Positions 1 to 12,150 of a stretch of DNA of 64,000 nt are shown one piece after another. Positions within the stretch are counted from its first letter, which is position 1. Each line of letters starts with the position of its first letter. Source of the DNA: Monodelphis domestica (lineage: Eukaryota > Chordata > Mammalia > Didelphimorphia > Didelphidae); contig NC_077228.1 of NCBI RefSeq assembly GCF_027887165.1, forward strand, positions 428,103,957 to 428,167,956, in the 5' to 3' direction. The notes below the pieces were generated by a model, which worked only from the letters and a program-made list of their open reading frames with translations, had not been told where the DNA came from and did no database searches. Made by a program: the position numbers and the translations under genes.

Positions 1-1479
1 GTAGGGAGTCCAAATGTTACTAACCCCTTTTATAGATGAAAACTAACAATCAGAGAAGCAATTTGATGATTTTTAGAGTCTCAAATCAAACTATTGCTGC
101 TTCTAATTCCAAGTTTATCATTCTTTCCATTGCATATACCGCCTTCCTACCCGTCTTAGTCCTTGTGTTGCTGCTTTCTTGCTTTCACAAAGTGTGGCTT
201 TTCCTAGTATAGACATGTATTTATTGTTTGATTTCTCCCCCTTACCATCTCATTGGCATCAGCTTAGACTGCCCTCTTGTGCCTGTAACTTTCTCTGGTC
301 CCTTATTTTATATTTTGTGTTCATTCATTTCTTTCCCCTCTCAGCACATCTGTATGGCCCCATCTATCCAAAAAAGAGCAAAGATTCTCTTTATGTTGAG
401 CAATGAGCATACTATGTTTGGTACATTGTAGGATTTCAGCTGTGAGGCAAGTATTCTGTTCTAGTCACAGCTGACTTCAGCCCTAACAGTGTAGTCTTTC
501 TCAGTTAAGCAACTATTTGAGCCAAAAATGTCTGATTATCAGCAATAGCACAGGGAGGAAAATTGGAAGTAATCCTTGTCTTGGAAGTGGTCTGAAGATA
601 GATTGTCAATAAATGTCCATCCATTTGTTTGGCATCATTGTAGATAAAAAGCAAAGTGGCTTTCAGAATATTTCTCTTTATAGGGCTGATGCCAAACTGA
701 TGAGACATATACCCAGAAAAGAAGTGATCTTTTGTAAGGAAAATTCCACTGGATAAAATGGCTTTTTGCAAATGCTTTGAAAACAGGACTGAGCCCCTGC
801 CTGAAAAATAAAATAATTATGACTCCAATTCCAAGGTCTATGACACTGTTCCCTATGTAATAAAGTTTCTCTTGTGCGAAAGCAAGAACACAAGCACAAA
901 GGGAACATTTATGAGAGCCAGCATGATCAATTGGAAGAAAATAAAAGATAAGACCTTCAATCTAATTTTTTTTCCTGTGCAGAAAATCAATGATCCACAG
1001 CCATCTAATAAATTGGTCAATTATACACAGATGTCAGACTCCACAAACGATGTAATATTGGGTTTTGCAAATCATTACTGTCTCAGAGAGGTTTTATGAC
1101 AGTAAGTCCCACTGATTAAAATGTCAGTATAAAACATTGCTTTTCACTCAAAGAACTAATACAGAGTCAGCCTCTGTAATGACGGAATGTCATAATTAGA
1201 AAGTGGGAAAAGCCCACATGTTGGCAAACAACAAGAAAACCAGGTTGCTTTTGGTTTCAAAGAAAATTAAAAAGATCTGCTGAATCACAAATGGGATGGG
1301 GGGGGTGGAGAACCCTTCTCTTTACCTCTCCAATAAAAATAATGAAAGCAAACAGCTTTAGGAAACCTAGTTGTTAGTCTTTGTGTGTTCCCATAACAAC
1401 TTCAACTTTCACTCTGGAAGATAAGCCAATATACACCTTTCCCCTATGGTACCTCCACGGGCACCTCTTCCACCCCTCA
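1..1479. other. Unassigned intergenic DNA
   Basis: No gene or repeat is recognised. Both strands carry only short open frames (under 90 residues) with no familiar motif and no codon-like composition. The GC content is low. A short G run lies near 1300. It probably belongs to the long upstream flank of UST. Confidence 0.5.
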
Positions 1480-1600
1480 GCTTTACAGCTCTCTTTTAAA
1501 TCTTATTTTCCATGAGTAGAATTTAATCTTTTTGAGAGCAGCAGTTGTTTTTTCTTTTTGCTTGTTTTCCCAGAACTTAGCATAGTACCTCTGGTGCATA
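1480..1600 (+). repeat. L2 LINE 3' tail fragment
   Basis: The sequence follows the usual L2 end: a 'tagaat..taa..tttttgagagcag' block, then 'cccagaacttagcatagtacctctggtgcata', which corresponds to the consensus 'cccagcacttagcacagtgcctggcacata'. It is old and heavily mutated, and runs straight into an AT microsatellite. Confidence 0.5.
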
Positions 1601-1735
1601 TGTATGTATGGGTGTGTATGTATACATATATAATTTAAAATATAAGTATATTTAAAATAAGTATATTTAAAATATTAAAATAAATGTATATACATATATA
1701 TGTATACATACATATATATGTACACACATTTATTC
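1597..1735. repeat. TATG/ATAT microsatellite-like stretch
   Basis: Alternating purine-pyrimidine blocks (tatgtatg, tatacatatata, tgtatacatacata) with internal near-palindromes. The tract probably grew from the A/T-rich tail of the preceding LINE fragment. Confidence 0.7.
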
Positions 1736-1737
1736 TG

Positions 1738-2074
1738 TTCTGCTGTTTTAGTCATTGTCAGACTCTCTGTGACTCCATTTAGGGTTTTCTTTTTTAAAAA
1801 TATTATTTATTAATTTAGAATATTTTCCATGGTTACATGATTCCATTTGGGGTTTTCTTGGTAAAGTTACTGGAGTGCTTTGCCATTTCCATTTCCAGCT
1901 CATTTTACAGATGAGGAAACTGAGACAAACTGAGGAAACTGAGGTTGTGACTTGCCCAGGGTCACCTAGCACTAGCTTACTAAACACACACTTACTAAAG
2001 TGTCCAAAGTCATATTTGAATTAAATTTTTTCTGATTCCAGAACTGCACATTATCTATGGTGCCACCTAGCTGC
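1738..2074 (-). mobile_element. tRNA-derived CORE-SINE with RTE-like tail
   Basis: Read on the minus strand this is a marsupial SINE: a tRNA-like head ('ggcagctaggtggcac' at 2074), a CORE segment ('gggtcacctag', 'gatgaggaaactgaga'), and a tail complementary to 'gactctctgtgactccattt', which resembles RTE/Bov-B 3' ends. I take it as the Mar-1 type; the exact Repbase name is not certain. It is split by a tiny L1 insertion at 1792-1841. Confidence 0.75.
1792..1841 (-). mobile_element. 50-bp L1 3'-end micro-insertion inside a SINE
   Basis: The 50 bases match the antisense of the L1 3' terminus (the 'taatttagaatatttt', 'ccatggttacatgat' motif, also seen at about 2260 and 4030). They are bracketed by an 18-bp target duplication, 1774-1791 and 1842-1859, with one mismatch. 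The T-rich left edge corresponds to the poly(A) end. It is a very short, 5'-truncated target-primed insertion. Confidence 0.8.
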
Positions 2075-2110
2075 CACACACACACACACACATACACAAA
2101 CACACACATG
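2074..2110. repeat. (CA)n microsatellite
   Basis: A CA run with two interruptions ('cata', 'caaa'), directly next to the head of the minus-strand SINE. Confidence 0.85.
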
Positions 2111-2222
2111 TGTGCTCATGCTTGTGTGTATGTATGTACACATAGAAAGTACCAGATGATATAGATCTCTGTCTTTTGCTTTCTCTCAATCCTTCTTCTG
2201 AAAGAGATGCTTGCAGAAAAAC

Positions 2223-2521
2223 ATTTTTTTCATAATTATTTTATTTAATGAATTAATTTAGAATATTTTTCCATGGTTACATGATTCATATTCTTTCCCT
2301 TCCCTTCCTATCCCACCTCCAGAAGCCAATGATCAATTCCACTTGGTTTTACATGTAATTATTGTTCAAAACCTATTTCTATCTTATTACTATTTACAGT
2401 AGAGTGACCGTTTAGAATCTACATCCCCAATCATGTCCCCATTGAACCATGTGATCAATCATATGTTTTTCTTCTGTGTTTCTACTCCCACAGTTCTTTC
2501 TCTGGACGTGGATGGCATTCT
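2223..2521 (-). mobile_element. L1 3' fragment, 5'-truncated
   Basis: This is antisense L1 3'UTR. It starts with a T-rich stretch, then 'gaatatttttccatggttac', and runs to 'cttctgtgtttctactccc', in the same order as the larger minus-strand L1 at 36.9 kb. Candidate 9-bp target duplications are cagaaaaac (2214-2222) and cagaaaacc (2522-2530). Confidence 0.8.
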
Positions 2522-2654
2522 CAGAAAACCTTGTTTTGAAAATTCTTCATTTCTTTCTCTTTGGAAGGGACTATCTGTATCTGTGGTTTAATGAGTGTAA
2601 AGCTATCTCAGTGTGGAAACACTCTCCCTGTTACTGATGCAACTCTGCAACTCT

Positions 2655-2795
2655 TCTTATTATCATGTAAGGTAGTGCCTGGAGCACTTAAGAGGTGAAG
2701 TGAGATTCTAGGAGTAACACAGAGGCAAGACTCCAACCTAGGTCTTCTGGACTCCAAGGCCCATTCCTTTTGCTACTCTGCCACATTCCCTCTCT
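2655..2795 (-). repeat. MIR/CORE-SINE fragment
   Basis: The antisense CORE pattern is present: 'agaggtgaagtgaga', 'acacagaggcaaga', 'ctaggtcttctggactccaaggcc' and a closing 'ctactctgccac'. It is a diverged copy. Confidence 0.6.
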
Positions 2796-4008
2796 TTCGT
2801 TTATTAAATATTTGCTTTTTATTTCCTGGACACTATTACAGCCAAATGCCTGCCAAACTTTGCTCTGTGTTCTGATCTTTCCAGATAGAGCTGATATGGT
2901 CACAGACTTACTGGCATCACCATTGCTCTTAGTCATAGGATAATGAAGAAATAAGGATCTTTGACCTCTACTGTGTCAGAGAACAGTTTCAGCTGAAAAC
3001 TGACAATAGTCATTAAGGACAGATATTAATGCTAATTATTTGACTCAAGTAGGAGTGATCTACTGAGACTATAAACTTACTCCAAGGCTTCCTCAGGGAG
3101 GGAGGTATTTTACTGTACCAGGCTCTCTGCCACGCACAAGAGATAATGGCATTAACTTTCCTAGCACCTGATGTGTGACAGACTCCAAGGACAGGAAAAT
3201 ATTATATCCTTGTCCTTCACGTTTGGAAACAACATTGCTTGATTATGTAGTTGCCCCTCCATACAAATGTGACTGAAATATATTAATGCCCAGCTGGAGA
3301 GAGCCCCTTACACACTCCTTGAATATATAGCGTGTCCTCTGGTTAATGACTGTACCCACCGTCTGCCTGGCCCAGGTTAAAAGCGTGATTCAGGCCTCAT
3401 GGCACACATATAAGTGCATTAAAATTTACTATAATATTTTGCAGATGGGTCCCAGATTTTCAATTATTTTTTTCCAAGGTCAAGCAGCCTGAATCCTCCT
3501 AAAGAAGATTCCTGAAAATCAGACCCTTATTTTTCACCCATGATCCTTTGGTGACCAATTCTAGGAAAAAATCAAAAGAGGACATTTGAATCCCTTTATC
3601 CATGCGATGACCCAGGTATTTCCCTTTTCTGCACATCCTTCCTCCTGTCATGTAGTTTTTTGTTTTTTGGGTTTTTTTTTTTTTCTGTAGCTTTCTGGAA
3701 ACTGTTCCAAGGCTGCAATTGCATTCTGTAGACTTTTGCATTAGGAGCAGCTCTGTGGGAGTGTGTATAAGAACCACAGAAAAGAGAAATCTGACATGAA
3801 TTGCACTGATTGTAATTTGTTCTTTGCTTGAATAATTGTCAGAATTTTGATTGTGTCCCTCTTTTTTTAAAGCCATTCTGTGTAGTTACTGCCTGCTTGG
3901 AATACTATTTGAATTTTTTTTCTTTCCTATTCTATCGAATACTGTTGCCATTGGCCCCTTACCTCCCCATCCTGCCTGACCTTCTTCAGTAGAACTTCCA
4001 TTGATAAC
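2796..4008. other. Unassigned intergenic DNA
   Basis: No recognised element. The longest frame here is on the minus strand (3499-3876, 125 codons). It is rich in K, Q and S, crosses a T-run near 3670 and has no motif I know, so I do not call it a gene. Confidence 0.5.
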
Positions 4009-4333
4009 ATTTTTTTTAATTAATTAATTTATTTAGAATATTTTTCCATGGTTACATGATTCAGGTTCTTTCTCTCCCCTCTTCCTACCCCCTTCAGGAG
4101 CTGAGGAGCAATTCCACTGGGTTTTACATGCATCATTATTCAAAACCTATTTCCATATTATTAATATTTGCAATAGAGAGATCATTTAAAGTTAACATCC
4201 CGTCATAAACCCATTGAACCACGTGACTACAATGTATCAGTCTCTGTGTACAATGTTCTTCTAGCTCTGCTCCTTTTGTTCCACATCAATTCCTGAATGT
4301 CTTTCCAGTTCACATAGAATTCCTCCAGTTCTC
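4009..4333 (-). mobile_element. L1 3' fragment with internal deletion
   Basis: Antisense L1 3' sequence with target duplications attgataac (4000-4008) and actgataac (4334-4342). Compared with the copy at 36.9 kb it jumps near 4230 from the 'ccattgaaccacgtga' block to 'acaatgtatcagtctctgtg', losing roughly 120 bases. Confidence 0.8.
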
Positions 4334-4717
4334 ACTGATAACTTATTAAATCTATTTAATTAAGTTTTTAATGAAATAAAATATATCTGTGGCTATTATC
4401 TATGTTCAGCTACTTTTGGAAATGACTTACTTTGACTCTATTTTGAGTTCATTAAATAATGCTTGTAAAGTGCAATATAATATATTGATATCGAACATCT
4501 GCTATTATTAAAGAATATCAGAAACAACTCTGGCTGCTCATTTTAGAACAATTCTTCAAGAGACTTTGGTTTATAATCTGTTGCAACTTAAAATTTGGAA
4601 TTAACAAAGGCATTTTGCAGGTTCTTTTCAAACATAAAATTGTGGGGTTTTTTTGTGGTTAGGGCCTTTGTAGTTAAGGACTGTTTCTATCTCATTTATT
4701 ATCTTGGAAGTTGTGCA

Positions 4718-4785
4718 AAAAATGTTTTTAATGAATGTTAAAAAGTTGTTTTTACATGTAATTGGGGAAAAATAAAAAAAAAACA
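4718..4785 (+). mobile_element. L1 3'-terminal fragment
   Basis: It holds the terminal block 'gaatgttaaaaagttgtttt', 'tacatgtaattgggg' followed by an A-rich tail, as in other old marsupial L1 3' ends (compare 33460-33515). Confidence 0.6.
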
Positions 4786-5954
4786 TTTTAAAAAAGTTGT
4801 GCTGCATATACATCTCACTTTGAGTTAAAGTGTTTCCTTTAAAGTAAAGGCTTAACCTCTGTATTTGCTCCTTGTTGCTCATTCTGCTCCCCAAGTTCCT
4901 TCTACCTAATATTCATCTCTTATCTTTTGTCTGTACCTATACTGGCTTCCAAAATAAAAATAGAAAAAATACAGCAAGATTTTATAACCACGTGCTAATG
5001 TCAGATACATCTTCCTAACTCATCAAAATATTAAGTTAAAAACAAGAATTTCAAGTGGCAAAGCTATTTGCTACTTTATATTCCTAATTTGTACATATGG
5101 ATGCTGCCTTAATTACCATTCCTCCATACTTTCACATATCTAGAATTATTGACAATGAAAGTGGAAAAAACAAGAGTTTTAAAGAAGTCAGTGTGACATT
5201 GGATAGAGTCAGAAAGACTCCAGGGTTCAAGTTCTGCTTTAAATACAATGAGCTGTGTCAATCCAGCAAATCATTTAAACTCTCCCTGCCCCAGGCAATT
5301 TTGTAAGAGGATTTAGGGATCTGTGTCAAAGAAAAGAAATTACCAAAACCAAAAAAAATTCATAGGGCCAGATTAAAAAGGAAAGGTGGTAGGGGATTTA
5401 ATGGTGACACTGTAATATTTTTAATTCAGTTTCATGAATTAAAGACATATAGCTGTGGCTATTGCTTATTTCTAGGAAAAATTAAATTGGTGTTAACTCA
5501 TCCACAGATATTGACATACTTACATTTTTTTTTTTGCTTCTTAAATCTTAATCTCTTGGTCTTTTTATTTTTACATTCCTTCTAACATCCTTCTTATCTA
5601 GGGAGTTAGACTTTGTAACAAAGAATAAAAAGAAGTGGGGAGCACTCAAAGCAAATCAACTAATATCTCAGTATATGTGAGAATATCTGCATTATCCCAT
5701 ATCTATAGCCTCAACTCTAAAGAAAACAAGGGCATGGATTTTCTTCACTCTTCTTTGAGACCAATCTTGTTCATTATAATTACAACAGTGTTCCATATTG
5801 TTTTCTTATTCTTTCCATTTGCATTGTTGTAATCTTTGGGTGCATGTGTGTGGTTTCCAGATTTTGCCTAATTCAGTCTTCATCTTTTCAAATATTTCTA
5901 TGCTTCTCTAAATTCTTTTTTTATATTTATAATTCTGAACTCATGACTTTGTAA
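4786..5954. other. Mostly unassigned, with one SINE remnant
   Basis: A tRNA/CORE-SINE remnant on the + strand is visible at about 5175-5300 ('gacattggatagagtcagaa', 'gactccagggttcaagttctg', 'atcatttaaactctccctgcc'). The rest shows no recognised element. Confidence 0.45.
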
Positions 5955-6985
5955 GATGAGCTCCTATGGATTTAATCACTATCTCTATGTTGATGATGCT
6001 CAAACTACCTATTCTGCCCTGCCCTCTTTTTGCTGATCTCCAATCTCTCATCTCCAGATATATTTCAGATCTTTCAAAGTGGATGTCCACTAGACATCTT
6101 AAACTCAAACACGTCCCAAACTGAATTTATTATTTTTCCTTGAACACTACCCCTAGAGGGCAACAGTATCTTCCTAGTACTAAAGGTTCTAATCTGGGTT
6201 TCATTCTTAATTCCACCACTTTGGTCCCCCACATCCAATCTCTTGCCTTTGTTAATTTCATATTTGCAAAATTTCTTGGCTACTCCGACTTCTTTCCTTT
6301 GACACTCCCTCCTTTCTGGTACAAGCTCTCATCACCTCACACCTGGATTACTACAAAAGCCTGTCTGCCTCAAGTCTCCCCCACCATTCTAATTCATCTT
6401 CCATTTTGTCACTAAAGAGATTATCTTAAAGCACAGGTCCCATCATGCCATGCCTATACCCAGTAAACTCCAGCAAATACCTATTGTCCCCAGGATCAAA
6501 TATAAAACCTGTAGGGGGCATTCAAAGTCCTTCATAACCTTGTCCCTACTATCTTTCTAGCCTTCTCTTGCCTTACTTCAGGCTGTGTAGTCTTCATTCC
6601 CATGATGCTGCCTTCTTTGTTTCACAAACAAGATACTCTATTTCTATACTCCGGCTACTTTCTCTGGTCATCTCCAATGCCTGAATAGTCTCCTTCCTCA
6701 ATGCAACCTACAGACTTCCCCTTTCAGTTCCAACTTAAGTTCTATCTTTAACAGGAAACCTTTCCCAACCCCTCTTGATTCTAATTCCTTCTGACTTTTT
6801 CTTCTTTCCTATTATCTTTGTATGGAGCTTGTTTTGTATGTATTTATTTGGATGCTGTCTACCCCCTCTAAATTGTGACTTCCTTGAAGGCAGGAATTCT
6901 CTTTTGTCTCTTTGTATCCCCAGCATTTAGTATAATGTCTAGCACATAGTAGGTACATAATAAATGTTTATTGATTAATCAAGAA
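5955..6985 (+). mobile_element. L2 LINE, 3' kilobase
   Basis: The order follows L2 ORF2 C-terminal and 3' sequence: 'tctctatgttgatgatgctca', 'catcttaaactcaaacacgt', 'cacctggattactacaaaag', 'ggtcccatcatgcc', 'aggatcaaatataaaacct', 'cttccttgaaggcaggaatt' and the terminal 'gtacataataaatgtttatt' plus a short tail repeat. It is old; the coding frame is destroyed by many substitutions. No target duplication is visible. Confidence 0.85.
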
Positions 6986-7383
6986 TTTCCGTACATAAAC
7001 AGAACATAAAAGGGGAAATGTATATAAAGCCATAAATCTGCACTACATTCTTTGCTTCTCCTTACCTTACAAGTATGTAATAAATCTGACTTGTTATTTT
7101 CTTGTTCTCCACATTTATATATTTATTAATCAATTTTTTTAATTTTTAATTTATTTATTTACATGTTGATCTATCTGTCAGTTTATTTAGACTGTTTCTC
7201 TCCATTTCACACAGTCTGGAAATACAGGGGGCTACTAATGACCTGGCCATGTTCTGATACTCTCTGGAGTCTTGACTGTTTTTGCTTCTGTCCCAAGTTA
7301 TTATATGCCTCTTCAAGTATGCTGGTGATCTCCCAGTCCTGGGAGATCATATTAACCATATTATCATCAAATTTAGTGCAATG

Positions 7384-7572
7384 TTAAACCCTTACCTTCT
7401 GTCTTGGAATCAATGCTGTGTATTGGTTCCAAGGCAGAAGGGTGGTAAGGGCTAGGCAATAGGGGTCAAGTGACTTGTCCAGGGTCACACAGCTGTCTGA
7501 GGCCAAATTTGAACCTAGGACCTCCCATCTATAGGCCTGGCTCTCAATCCACTGAGCTACTCAGCTGCCCCC
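7384..7572 (-). mobile_element. tRNA-derived SINE, second family
   Basis: Read antisense: 'gggggcagctgagtagctca', 'ttcaaatttggcctcagaca', 'gtgaccctggacaagtcact', then 'ccttaccacccttctgcctt', 'ggaaccaatacacagcattg', ending 'aaggtaagggttt'. The tail differs from the RTE-tailed family. A sense copy lies at 50566-50815. It is likely a marsupial CORE-SINE; subfamily name not certain. Confidence 0.75.
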
Positions 7573-8024
7573 GAAAGTGCTATTTTAAAATCATTTTTGC
7601 TTATTCTTATCCTGTCTATTTCTTTTTCTATTTCTATAGGTACTATTTTAAGTAACAATGGTGATTATGGATATCATTACTTTACTCCTGATCTTTTTGA
7701 AAAAGCACAAAAAGCACACAAAATGGAATTTTATGATGTTAGCTCTAAGTCTTATATAGATATTATTTGCCTTATTAAGGAAAATATTATTATTATTATT
7801 TTTAATATTTTTATTTTTTAGTAAAAAAGCATGTAGTTTATCAAAAGCTTCCCTGGCAACTATTAATATAACTGTGATTTTTTTTAGTTTGAATTATAAA
7901 TTGAATCTATTAACTTTGTAGTACTAATTCATATTACTACTCAGTATTAGCACAAATTAATATTAATACTCAACCAATCTTGCATTCTAGGTATAAAAAT
8001 AACCTGATTATACTATATATATAC

Positions 8025-8062
<38 letters not shown>

Positions 8063-8339
8063 ACCTATGTGTTTCTGTAGCCTGTTAATATCTTATTTTA
8101 AATTTTTACATAGATATTCATTGTGGAGACTGCTCTATACTTTTTATTCTCTGTTTTTAGTCCCACTGGTTTAGATATCAAGTCAATATTCATATCATAG
8201 AAGAGGTTTCTAAGGACCCATTATTTTCCTATTTTGTAAGCACTTTATGGAATATTAAAATTAAATGCTTTGATCTGCATTCAGATACATTTCTGTTTAT
8301 GATGGTGGTTAGCCTTTTTGATCATGAGTCCCTTGGGGT
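7573..8339. other. AT-rich unassigned DNA with microsatellites
   Basis: It contains an (ATT)n stretch at about 7786-7803, a TA/(TG)n tract at 8010-8060 and no recognised gene or older repeat. Confidence 0.5.
8030..8060. repeat. (TG)n microsatellite
   Basis: An uninterrupted TG run preceded by TATATATACATATAT. Confidence 0.9.
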
Positions 8340-8885
8340 TCTCCTGGATCCTTGCATTACTGATAATAGTTAATTTATTCACAATCACCATACATTATTG
8401 CTGTTACTATATACAATTTTATCTTGGTTTTGTTCACTTTACTTTGTATCACTTCATATAAGTTTTTTCAGGTTTTGTAATGACCATCTAATTTATCATT
8501 TCTTATGGCACAATAATATTCTATTACAATCATATGCCACAGCTTGTTCAGCCATTTCTCAATTGATGAACAATCCTTCAGTTTCCAATTCTTTGCCTTC
8601 ACAGAAAAAGCTGCTATAAATATTTTTGTACAGGTGGGTCCCTTCCCCCTATCTCTGTGGATATAGTAGAGGTATTTCTGGATCAAAGGTATGTACAGTT
8701 TGATGGCCCTTTGGCCATGATTCCAAATTGTTCTCCAGAATGGCTATATCAGTTCATAGTTCTATCAACAGTGAATTAATGTCTCAGAAAACATTTGAGC
8801 AAACTAGTTTTGTCCATTTTTTTGTTCACTGATCACGAATTCTTTTTTTATTTTTGATATTGGAAATTTTATTTTCCATTTTTCT
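8340..8885 (-). mobile_element. Old L1, ORF2 C-terminus and 3' end
   Basis: The antisense frame at 8468-8686 reads IQKYLYYIHRDRGKGPTCTK and then an 'AAFSVKAKNWKLKDCSSIE' block, the L1 ORF2 C-terminal domain ('IFIAALFVVAKNWK..CPSIEEWLNKLW'). The nucleotide order ('gccacagcttgttcagccat', 'ccaaattgttctccagaatg') matches other copies in the window. It is an older subfamily than the one at 19.5 kb. Confidence 0.75.
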
Positions 8886-11178
8886 TAAGTCAGGGCTGTG
8901 CTAATGAGTTCATCTCTTTTTAAAATAAATATTTGTTTCATTTATTAATTCAGTGATTTTTTCTTTTAAATTTATTAATTTTTATTTTCAAATTTTCTAT
9001 TTTCTATTTAGTTATTTATAGTTTTAAAAATATTTTCCAATTTCCTTATTTATATTCCCAATTCATTTTTTTTTCTGTTTTTTAATTCATTCATTCATAA
9101 AAGTATTTAAAGCTCTGAATTTTTTCCCAATTCTTGGTTTGATTTCATCCTCCAAATTTCAGTATGTTATTTCATTATAATTATATTTAGTCAAATTGTT
9201 TATTATTTCTACAATTTATTCTTTAATACTCAAATTATTTAGGATTATGTCATTTATTCCTCAATTTTAATTCTTTCTTCAAAGGTTCATGATTGATTAC
9301 AATTTTTATTGGTCATTTAAGAAAGTTTAATATTTATGTTTTTCTGCCCTTGTTCATGAGGATTTTGTACCATAATACATGATAAAGTTTACTTTTAACA
9401 TTTTAAAATTCCATTCAGGTTCTTACTTTCTTATTACCTTTTTGTTAGAATTGTCTAGGCCTAAAAATGGTATATTGGGGTCTCCTACTCTTATAGCTTT
9501 ACTATCAATTTCTTCCTGAATATTGCTTTAGTTTTTCCTTCATGTACTCAAATGCTATTCCATTTGGTAGATAGATTAAATATTAATAACTAATTTTCTA
9601 TGGTCCCTTTAAGCATAATGTAATTTTCCCCTTTATCTCTTTTAATCAAGCCAATTTTTACTATTGCTTTATATGAGATCATGATTGCTAACACTACTTT
9701 TTTGAGTTGATCTGAAGCATAATAAATTTTGCTCTACCCACTTATTTTTAATTTGTATGACTCTGTGTCAAGTGTGTTTCTTATAAACAACATACGGTAA
9801 CATTTTACTTCCTAATCCATTCTGCTATATGATTACATGTTATTCATAAGTTCATCCAAATCATAATTATGATTTTTAATCCTATATTTCTTCCATTCTT
9901 CTTCTCTTGTGATTTTTAACCCCCTATACCCATTCCCTCCAGTTTTCCTGTTGATTTGAATATATTTCTACACCAAATTTTGTTTGGGTATGTGTTTTAT
10001 ATTGGTTTATATGTTCTGTTGCTTTTATTCTAATGAAAGTAAAGTTCAAGTGATACCAGCTCCTCCGAAACTTGTTCCATGTTCTTATGATTGCCAATTG
10101 TATGAAATAGTAAGTTCCATCTTTTCCTCTCCTTTGTTCTCTAGTATATTTACTTTCTCTTCTTCTCTTAAGATGATCAAAAATGTAACAAATCATTCCA
10201 AGGAACTCTGTTTATAACCATAATAAAAACCACTCCTCTATAACCCTTGATAATTTTAGGATTCTGGAGGGACACTTGTTTCTTCTCCTCTCAGAATATT
10301 AAAGCTTTATCTGTATATAGTCCTATCTAGTTACTCATGAATGTATTTGCCTTTCTATATTTCTTTTGACTCTTGTGTTTGCACTTCAAAGTTTCTACTA
10401 AATTATAAGATTTTTTAAACAAAAATGTTTTGAAGTCTTCAATTTCTCTAATCTACTATCTCCCCTTTCTATCCCCAAAGCCCATAGCATTATATTCAGT
10501 TTAAACGAAGTGATTCTTAGATGTAAGCATTTTTATTTATCTTTTGGAGCATCATATTATAAACTTTCTTCTCATTAGTAGGGGTAATTGGCAGGTTTTA
10601 TCTGATCCTGATTATGGGTCTTTAGTAGTTGCACTTGAACATTACATTTTATTTTATTTTTCAGTCTCTTGATTTTGTTTTGCTATTGATTGTTACTTCA
10701 TGGGAGTCAATGATTTCTTTCTGTTCCATTCTAATATTTAGGGAAGTTTTGCTTGAGTAAGGTTCTATTCCTCTTAGAGTAAACTGTTTCTTCTCTTTCT
10801 AAATCTTTTCTCCAGACATCTCATTTTATTTACCATATTGCCTTTAAATTCTTGAATTTAGAATGAATTCTAAATTCATTTCTTTCAGGTCTTCTTATTG
10901 ATATCCTGGCCAAGTTTTTTGTGTGTGAGTGTATGGTTATGATCTTGTTTTAGGCTTTATTTGTTGATGTTATAGAGTTTAAATATTCAAATATAATGAA
11001 GTATTACTGGGCCATAAGAATTGGTAAATGCAAAAAAATTCAAGCAGAGACTAAGGAAAGATGATGGAATGGGAAGTTGTATAGCCTTGTTCTTCCTAAC
11101 AAATATTTTGGCAAAGATTAAAGAAGTTTTGTGACCTGGTCATCTCCTGGATCCATAATCTCTCTTTATCACTGGTAC

Positions 11179-11179
<1 letters not shown>

Positions 11180-11226
<47 letters not shown>
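11180..11226. repeat. (GT)n microsatellite
   Basis: A perfect run of about 23 GT units. Confidence 0.95.
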
Positions 11227-11227
<1 letters not shown>

Positions 11228-11499
11228 TATGTTTTAGTCTTCATGAATTAAGACTGTGTCAAGGACAAACTCTAAATTTCTGGAAGGAATATTGGAATTT
11301 TCTTTGGTCTTCATCTATATTATTCAACACTTAGCTGTTGCTTCCTCTTTGTTTTGAGGACTGAGTTTTTCAAGGAAGTCAAGGTCTTATCTAGGGCATA
11401 GCCTGATTGCTCTCTTCTTGGACAGAGCTTTGCACAAATATTTTGGGATCTGAATAATACAATTGCAGCTTCACCCAAGTAAGGGTTTCACCATTCCAC

Positions 11500-11700
11500 T
11501 TACACTGTATATCTTAAATAGGTATTTAGTTAGTTGGTTGATATCTCTCTTATTGAAATATGAGTCCCTTGGACTTGGGGACTATATTTTTATCCTTTTT
11601 TATGTATATATTCCCAGTATTCTGTATAATGCCTGGTACACATGAAACATTTTTTTTAAAAATGCTTGTTGATTAATTAGCATAGTAGCACTTAATATAT
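11500..11700 (+). repeat. L2 LINE 3' tail fragment
   Basis: It has the block 'gagtcccttggacttgggga', 'ttcccagtattctgtataat', 'gcctggtacacatg', 'aaaatgcttgttgattaatt', as in L2 ends. Confidence 0.6.
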
Positions 11701-12150
11701 TTTAGTAGGCACTTAATATGCTGTTAGACAACTGCTGGACCCTTACCCCAGTGTAGTGAAAAACACAGTTGAGTAAAAGTGAAAGATTCATAAGTTTGCT
11801 CTTGATCTGGCTCCCTGGTGCACTGCTTTAAACCTTAGTCCTAGATTATTCCCCAGCAGCTTCTGAGACCCCCAGGTCAAAACAAGAGAGCTGGAGATTT
11901 ATCTCCAGTCCTTGGCACTTATTGCTAAGTACTTCGCTATAGGCTTCGCCAGCCTCTGTTTGAGCTCTGTTCCAGAAGGATTATGTTATTATTATTATTA
12001 TGTTAACTTTGTGCCCACAAAATTCTGGATATTATTCTGTGCCCATAGGGTCCTTCTTGAATCTTTGCTAGAGTATTTGTGAGGAAGAATGAGGCTCCAG
12101 CTTCCTCTCACACTACCATCTTCCTCAGTCTCCATCTGAATTTTTTGTAT

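Larger units (their letters stand above)
8886..12150 (-). mobile_element. Degraded L1-related DNA, antisense, with later insertions
   Basis: A T-rich, gene-free stretch continuing the L1 at 8340. Its right edge (about 11740-12145), read on the minus strand, starts 'gactgaggaagatggtagtg', 'tgagaggaagctgg', which looks like an L1 5'UTR start ('aagatggcggtgtgagagga'). The middle part (about 9470-9840) resembles antisense 5' L1-type sequence by word order only. A TG repeat (11180-11226) and an L2 tail (11500-11700) interrupt it. The 5'UTR edge is supported; continuity with 8340 is inferred. Confidence 0.45.

Noticed and set aside
3499-3876. 125-codon minus-strand frame
   Set aside because: Low-complexity K/Q/S composition, crosses a T-run, no recognisable domain and no neighbouring promoter or splice signals.
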